Source: Roseovarius sp.
Lineage (GTDB): Bacteria > Pseudomonadota > Alphaproteobacteria > Rhodobacterales > Rhodobacteraceae
Assembly: GCA_027493545.1 (NCBI GenBank)
Contig: JAOSKR010000002.1
Location: forward strand, 682,001-746,000
Reading direction: 5' to 3'
DNA: 64,000 nucleotides
A program made the position numbers and the translations under genes. Positions 58,322-64,000 of this stretch are shown piece by piece. The notes beneath the pieces are model-generated. The model searched no databases. It saw only the letters and a list, made by a program, of their open reading frames with translations, and had not been told where the DNA came from. Numbering within the stretch: the first letter of the stretch is position 1; every line of letters begins with the position of its first letter.

Positions 58322-60373
58322 TCAGGCCGGCTGCTGGCGCTGGCGGCGCTTGAGCACCGGGCAGGTCTCGGGGTCGTTCATCACCACCTGGCAGCGCAGG
58401 CACATCACGCATTCATTGGCGTTGATCCGCCCCAGCGGGTCGATCGCGCCCACCGTGCACTTGGTCTCGCACAGCCGGCATTCGCGGCCGCATTGCGGGC
58501 GCCGGTGCAGCCAGTCGAAGACCTTGTTCTTGGCCGGCAGCGCCAGCGCCGCGCCGAGCGGGCAGAGATAGCGGCAGTAGAACCGCTCGATGAAGAGGCC
58601 GGCCAGAAGCAGCACCACCACGAATGCGACGAACGGCCACGCCCGCATCATGCGCATGGAAATCGCGGTCTTGAAGGGCTCGGCCTCGGCGAGGATGAGC
58701 GCGTAGTGCATCGAGTAGAAGCTGAGCGCGAGGATGGCGACAAAGAGCGTGTACTTGATGATCCAGAGCCGTTCGTGCAGCGCGTGCGGCACCGCCACCT
58801 GCGGCACGCCGAGCCGCTGCGCCAGCTGGTTGAGCAGCTCCTGCAGCGCGCCAAACGGGCAAAGCCACCCGCAATAGACCCCGCGCCCCCAGAAGAGCAT
58901 CCCCAGCGCCACCCCTGACCACAGCGTGAAGATGATCGGCTCGATCAGGAACGTCTCCCAGTGAAAGCCCGACAGCAGCGACTGCACGAAGGCCACCACC
59001 TGCACCACCGAAAGCTGCCCGTTGAGGATCCACCCGATCCACACCAGCGTCACCGACAGATACCCCAGCCTCAGCCCCAGCCACAGCCGCTTGCGCTTCA
59101 CGATGAGTTGCTGAAAGAGCAGGATCAGGGTCAGGAGCCCCATCATCACCATGACGCTGGCGACCTGATAGCGCTTGGCCAGCCAGCGCGACTGCCACAG
59201 CGGCTCGGCGCCGGCGGGGGGCTCGGTGATGTAGGCGCCGGGCAGGCTGTAGGCCAGGTCGGTGACGAAACTCACCTCGTCCATCCCGGAGCCGTCCTCG
59301 GCGGGGCGCGAGGCGGTCAGTTCGAGGCTGAACGGGCGGGTGGCGTCGAACCCCTCGCCGGGCAGGCGAAAGACCGAGCGGTCCTTGAAATCCGGTGCGC
59401 CCGAAATCGCCAGCCCGTCGATACGGGCATAACCCGGGGCGGTAAGCGCGATGCGCCGCTCGCCCTGCACCACCGTCAGCCGGTCGAAGACGCCGGTGCG
59501 CCGCCAGTTGGTGCCGCGATGGGAGTAAAGCCCGCGCGAGGCCACGAAGAGCGCCGTCTCGCCCGGGCCGAGCCCGCCGACCGCGCCGGTATAGAGCTGC
59601 TGGCCGAGGATGTTGCGCCCGATGGTGGGCGGGTCGACCAGCGCGGCGTAGAACTCGATGAACGGGGCCTCGCCCTCGGGCACCGGCACCTTTGCCCCGG
59701 CCAGCGCCCGGCTGGCCTCGGTCAGGCTGATGCGGCGTCCCGCGATCGCACCTTCGGCCACCAGCGCCGCCCAGTCCCTGGGTTGATAGCTGACCCGGTC
59801 GATGCCGCCGCCCGGCAATACCCCACGCGCGATTGCCAGCGTGCGCGCGGCGCGCAGGATCGAATCCCGGATGACCCCGGTCGAGACCGTGGCGCGGGCG
59901 ATGATGTCGGGGATTTCGGGACCGTCCCGGGCGCCCCCCGGCCGCGTCAGATCGACGCCGGCAAATCCCTGCACGAAGCCGCCGATGTCGGCGTCGCTCA
60001 GCCCGAGGGTCAGGATCGGCTCGGCATGGTGGATGAGGCGCGCGCCGGTGATGCGGGCCTTGGTGTCGATCGCCACCAGCACATCGACCGGCTGGCCGGA
60101 ATACCCTACCGAGCCGGCAACCTCCCAGGTCGAGGCGATATGGCCGCGCAGGCCGGATCTGTCGCTGACGCTCCAGCCGGGAACGCCGCTCTCCTCGCGC
60201 TGCACGATCACTGGACCTTCGATACCCAGCAGTTCGGCCGCCACCTCCTGGGTCGGCACCGCGTGCCCGCGGCTGCCTTCGAAATCGGAGCGCGGAAAAT
60301 CCTGCGCCGGTGCCGCGCCCGGCAGGACCCCGAGAAGACATGACAGGAAGACGAACAGGAAAGACCGCAGCAT
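58322..60373 (-). CDS. nirI: NirI (NosR/NirI family) membrane flavo-iron-sulfur protein
   Basis: 683 residues from the ATG at 60373 with signal peptide MLRSFLFVFLSCLLGVLPGA. The periplasmic FMN-binding domain has GLSDADIGGFVQGFAGVDLT and PDIIARATVSTGVIRDSILR. About five to six membrane helices carry two C-x3-C-P loops (YCGWLCPFGALQELL and YCRYLCPLGAAL). A C-terminal ferredoxin-like domain has CGRECRLCETKC and CVMCLRCQVVMNDPETCP. NosR and NirI are similar; position divergent to nirS with a shared FNR-type box favours NirI, needed for nir expression or electron supply in Paracoccus. No frameshift. Confidence 0.87.
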   Translation of the reverse strand: MLRSFLFVFLSCLLGVLPGAAPAQDFPRSDFEGSRGHAVPTQEVAAELLGIEGPVIVQREESGVPGWSVSDRSGLRGHIASTWEVAGSVGYSGQPVDVLVAIDTKARITGARLIHHAEPILTLGLSDADIGGFVQGFAGVDLTRPGGARDGPEIPDIIARATVSTGVIRDSILRAARTLAIARGVLPGGGIDRVSYQPRDWAALVAEGAIAGRRISLTEASRALAGAKVPVPEGEAPFIEFYAALVDPPTIGRNILGQQLYTGAVGGLGPGETALFVASRGLYSHRGTNWRRTGVFDRLTVVQGERRIALTAPGYARIDGLAISGAPDFKDRSVFRLPGEGFDATRPFSLELTASRPAEDGSGMDEVSFVTDLAYSLPGAYITEPPAGAEPLWQSRWLAKRYQVASVMVMMGLLTLILLFQQLIVKRKRLWLGLRLGYLSVTLVWIGWILNGQLSVVQVVAFVQSLLSGFHWETFLIEPIIFTLWSGVALGMLFWGRGVYCGWLCPFGALQELLNQLAQRLGVPQVAVPHALHERLWIIKYTLFVAILALSFYSMHYALILAEAEPFKTAISMRMMRAWPFVAFVVVLLLAGLFIERFYCRYLCPLGAALALPAKNKVFDWLHRRPQCGRECRLCETKCTVGAIDPLGRINANECVMCLRCQVVMNDPETCPVLKRRQRQQPA

Positions 60374-60407
60374 GGCGATTTCTTGCACCCGCGGGGCCGG
60401 GGCCGCG

Positions 60408-62240
<1,833 letters not shown>

Positions 62241-62250
62241 CGCGCGGATG

Positions 62251-62280
62251 CCGGGGGCCCGCACCGGGCCCCCGGTTTTT
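62251..62280 (+). terminator. Rho-independent terminator after nirS
   Basis: CCGGGGGCCCG-CAC-CGGGCCCCCGG followed by TTTTT, an 11-base perfect stem. It separates nirS from nirE, so the downstream d1-synthesis genes would be made at a lower level by read-through. Confidence 0.9.
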
Positions 62281-62325
62281 CCGACCGGACAATCGCGACA
62301 AGCCCGCTTCAGGAGAGCCAGCGAC

Positions 62326-63117
62326 ATGACAGCTTCAGGCAAGGTCTATCTGATCGGGGCGGGGCCGGGCGCGGCCGACCTGATGACGCTGCGCGCGATG
62401 CGGATGCTGCAGGCCGCCGACGCGGTGGTGCATGACCGGCTGGTCAGCGACGAAATCCTCGCGCTGGCGCCGCCGGCGGCGCGGATGATCGCGGTCGGCA
62501 AGGCTCCCGGTCACCACACCGTGGCGCAGGAGCGGATCAACGAAATTCTCTGCGACCTCGCGCGCGAGGGCCTCTCCGTCGCCCGCCTCAAGGGCGGCGA
62601 TCCGATGATCTTCGGCCGCGGCTCGGAGGAGGCGGCCTATCTGACGGCGCGCGGCGTGAGCGTCGAATATGCCCCCGGCATCACCGCCGCGCAGGGCATG
62701 GCCGCGGCGACCGGCGTGCCGCTCACCCATCGCGGACTGGCCACCGGCGTGCGCTATGTCACCGGCCACCGCGCCGCCGATGCCCGGCTCGATCTCGACT
62801 GGAAGAGCCTCGCCTGCGAAGAGACCACGCTCATCGTCTACATGGGCGCCGCCAACATCGCCGAGATCGCGCTCAACCTGATGCGCGAGGGGCTGCCGGG
62901 CAGCCTGCCGGTGCTGGCGATCGCCAGCGCCACCACCCCGCGCGAGGCGCGGCTTGTCTCGCGGCTCGACCGGATCGGGCTGGAGATGGCCGAAAACCCG
63001 CTGACCGCGCCGGTGCTCTTCGTCATCGGCCATGTGGTTTCGCTATACGGCGTCGAACGGGTCGCGGCAGAGGCGGCGCGGGATCTGCCCGGGGAGGTCC
63101 GCTTTGCCGGCGAATAA
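62326..63117 (+). CDS. nirE: Uroporphyrinogen-III C-methyltransferase (NirE)
   Basis: 263 residues, ATG at 62326 behind AGGAGA. SUMT fold: KVYLIGAGPGAADLMTLRAM (SAM loop), ADAVVHDRLVSDEILALAP, VARLKGGDPMIFGRGSEEA, VEYAPGITAAQGMAAATGVP, VRYVTGHRA. It makes precorrin-2 from uroporphyrinogen III with two SAM. CobA enzymes look alike; the position between nirS and nirC assigns it to heme d1 synthesis. Confidence 0.93.
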   Translation: MTASGKVYLIGAGPGAADLMTLRAMRMLQAADAVVHDRLVSDEILALAPPAARMIAVGKAPGHHTVAQERINEILCDLAREGLSVARLKGGDPMIFGRGSEEAAYLTARGVSVEYAPGITAAQGMAAATGVPLTHRGLATGVRYVTGHRAADARLDLDWKSLACEETTLIVYMGAANIAEIALNLMREGLPGSLPVLAIASATTPREARLVSRLDRIGLEMAENPLTAPVLFVIGHVVSLYGVERVAAEAARDLPGEVRFAGE

Positions 63118-63421
63118 GCTGGTCTTGATGGTTCTGGCGGTCCTCGTCGCCGCGCCGGCGCCGGCGCCGGCCGACCCCGACGCGCCGGCGCTCGAACGTC
63201 TGGTGCGCCAGGATTGCGGCTCGTGCCACGGGCTCTCGCTCAAGGGCGGGCTCGGGCCCGACATCCGCTCCGGGGCGCTGGGCCACCATGACCGCGCCAG
63301 CTTGACATCGCTCATCCTCGACGGCATCCCGGGCACGGCGATGCCGCCGTGGCGGCCGCTGCTGAGCGAGGCGGATGCGACCTGGATCGCCGGATACCTG
63401 TTGAACGGAGCCGAGGAATGA
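63104..63421 (+). CDS. nirC: Cytochrome c55x, NirC
   Basis: 105 residues. I use TTG at 63104: GGGGAGG lies at 63091-63097 and the product then has a proper signal peptide (MPANKLVLMVLAVLVAAPAP). A start at the later ATG 63128 would remove the basic n-region. Mature cytochrome: RQDCGSCHGLSLKGGLGPDI (CxxCH) with Met ligand in GTAMPPWRPLLSEAD. It overlaps the nirE stop by 14 bases and the next ATG by four. In the nir cluster NirC is the small electron carrier to NirS or a d1-synthesis factor. Confidence 0.92.
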   Translation: MPANKLVLMVLAVLVAAPAPAPADPDAPALERLVRQDCGSCHGLSLKGGLGPDIRSGALGHHDRASLTSLILDGIPGTAMPPWRPLLSEADATWIAGYLLNGAEE

Positions 63422-64000
63422 GCCTTTTGCGCAGCATTTTCGGGGGCTCCGCCCCCGGCGCGCCTGGCGCGCCTCCCCCGGAGTACTTGCAGCAAGATGA
63501 AGACACGGGCCGCCGCCCGCTTCATCTTGCCGGAAATACTCATCTGCGCGCCCTGGCGGCAATGCTGACGTTCGCGCTTCTCGCGCTCGCTGCGCCGCCG
63601 GCGCATGTTCAGGCCCAGACCATGGCGACCGGCGATCTGGGGCTGGTGGTCGAGCGCGCCAGCGGCTCGCTCCTGCTGGTGGACCAGTCCGAGCGCGCCG
63701 CGCTGGGGCGGATCGAAGGCCTCGGCGATCTCAGCCATGCCTCGCTGGTCTATTCGCCCGACCAGCGCTTCGCCTATGTCTTCGGCCGCGACGGGGGGCT
63801 CACCAAGGTCGACATCCTGACGCGCGAGATCGCCGGCCGGGTGATGCAGGCCGGCAACTCGATCGGCGGCGCGATTTCCGACGACGGCCGCTATGTCGCG
63901 GTATCGAACTACGAACCCGGCGGCGTGCGCGTCTTTGACGCCGAGACGCTGGCGATGGTGGCCGATATCCCGACGGGTTCGAAGACCGTCGGGCTGGTCG
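63418..64000 (+). CDS. nirF: NirF, d1 heme biosynthesis propeller protein (3' end outside window)
   Basis: The frame is open from the ATG at 63418 (overlapping the nirC stop, GGAG seven bases upstream) to the window end. The first 48 codons read through the dispersed repeat at 63474-63541, giving a low-complexity start (SIFGGSAPGAPGAPPPEYLQ). A signal-like segment begins near 63562 (MLTFALLALAAPPAHVQAQ), so 63562 may be the true start. The mature part is a d1-propeller: ATGDLGLVVERASGSLLLVD, QRFAYVFGRDGGLTKVDILT, DDGRYVAVSNYEPGGVRVFD. Order nirS-E-C-F matches Paracoccus. Confidence 0.88.
   Translation, partial: MSLLRSIFGGSAPGAPGAPPPEYLQQDEDTGRRPLHLAGNTHLRALAAMLTFALLALAAPPAHVQAQTMATGDLGLVVERASGSLLLVDQSERAALGRIEGLGDLSHASLVYSPDQRFAYVFGRDGGLTKVDILTREIAGRVMQAGNSIGGAISDDGRYVAVSNYEPGGVRVFDAETLAMVADIPTGSKTVGLV
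63474..63541. repeat. Inverted pair of dispersed repeats inside the nirF leader
   Basis: Arm one (63474-63502) is the reverse complement of the element at 13666-13696 with one base changed. Arm two is a direct copy of its left part (63519-63541). Arms 63481-63502 and 63520-63541 can pair, forming a long hairpin with a 17-base loop. It lies between nirC and the mature nirF sequence. Confidence 0.75.

Noticed and set aside
58322..60373. NosR of the nitrous oxide reductase cluster
   Set aside because: The family is the same, but no nosZ, nosD or nosF is nearby. It is divergent from nirS with a shared box, which fits NirI.

Overview
The window is GC-rich alphaproteobacterial chromosome, most likely from a member of the Rhodobacteraceae (Rhodobacterales). 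Supporting signs are the ribH-nusB pair, an RpoH-type sigma factor behind an RluD-like gene, small Rhodobacterales families (DUF6324, DUF6476, PAS_5), a tRNA-His without the extra 5' G, a GTTC-N7-GTTC LexA operator and the alphaproteobacterial form of RibBA. No rRNA, CRISPR array, insertion sequence or prophage was seen.

Layout. 1-17 kb is mostly housekeeping: nusB, ribH, ribB(A), mmcB, tRNA-His, rluD, rpoH, a lipoprotein hydrolase, a DksA/TraR zinc finger, gcdH with a divergent LysR, a gamma-carbonic anhydrase, gmk, yicC, a PAS_5 protein and class II DAHP synthase. It also holds a secreted cysteine-rich repeat protein of unknown function. 17-24 kb is a GlxA/AraC regulator followed by a branched-chain-amino-acid-type ABC transporter operon that carries an extra lipoprotein gene. 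24-39 kb is a polysaccharide locus: a priming sugar transferase, three glycosyltransferases, an acetyltransferase-like protein, an O-antigen-ligase/polymerase, a polysaccharide deacetylase, a Wzz/GumC protein, a secreted glycoside hydrolase, a MurJ-type flippase and two sulfotransferases at its ends. The product could be a sulfated surface polysaccharide. 39-44 kb is an RND efflux pair.

44-64 kb is a nitrite/nitric oxide island. It contains two Crp/Fnr regulators with FNR-type recognition helices, a di-iron repair (YtfE/DnrN-like) protein, a bacteriohemerythrin, a second RND pair, a DUF4202 protein, and nirI divergent from nirS-nirE-nirC-nirF. The most interesting part is the operon at 45.7-52.0 kb: a heme-copper oxidase-type subunit I, a CuA subunit II, a heme O synthase, a SCO protein, and a fusion of di-heme cytochrome b, 2[4Fe-4S] ferredoxin and FlpD/MvhD domain. 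All six metal-ligand histidines of subunit I are present, but the active-site motif His-Pro-Glu-Val-Tyr reads His-Ser-Thr-Gln-Gln. The redox-active tyrosine of oxidases is therefore replaced by glutamine. With an FNR-type box upstream and nirS nearby, I infer an NO reductase of the CuA eNOR/sNOR kind rather than an oxygen reductase. NirS would make NO, this complex would reduce it, and the hemerythrin and DnrN-like proteins would protect against it.

Caution on the data: about 25 one-base frameshifts interrupt otherwise intact genes, including rpoH, rluD and livF. Most sit in homopolymer or GC runs, and the downstream frame continues the family sequence exactly. I read these as assembly or sequencing indels and annotated each such gene across its break.
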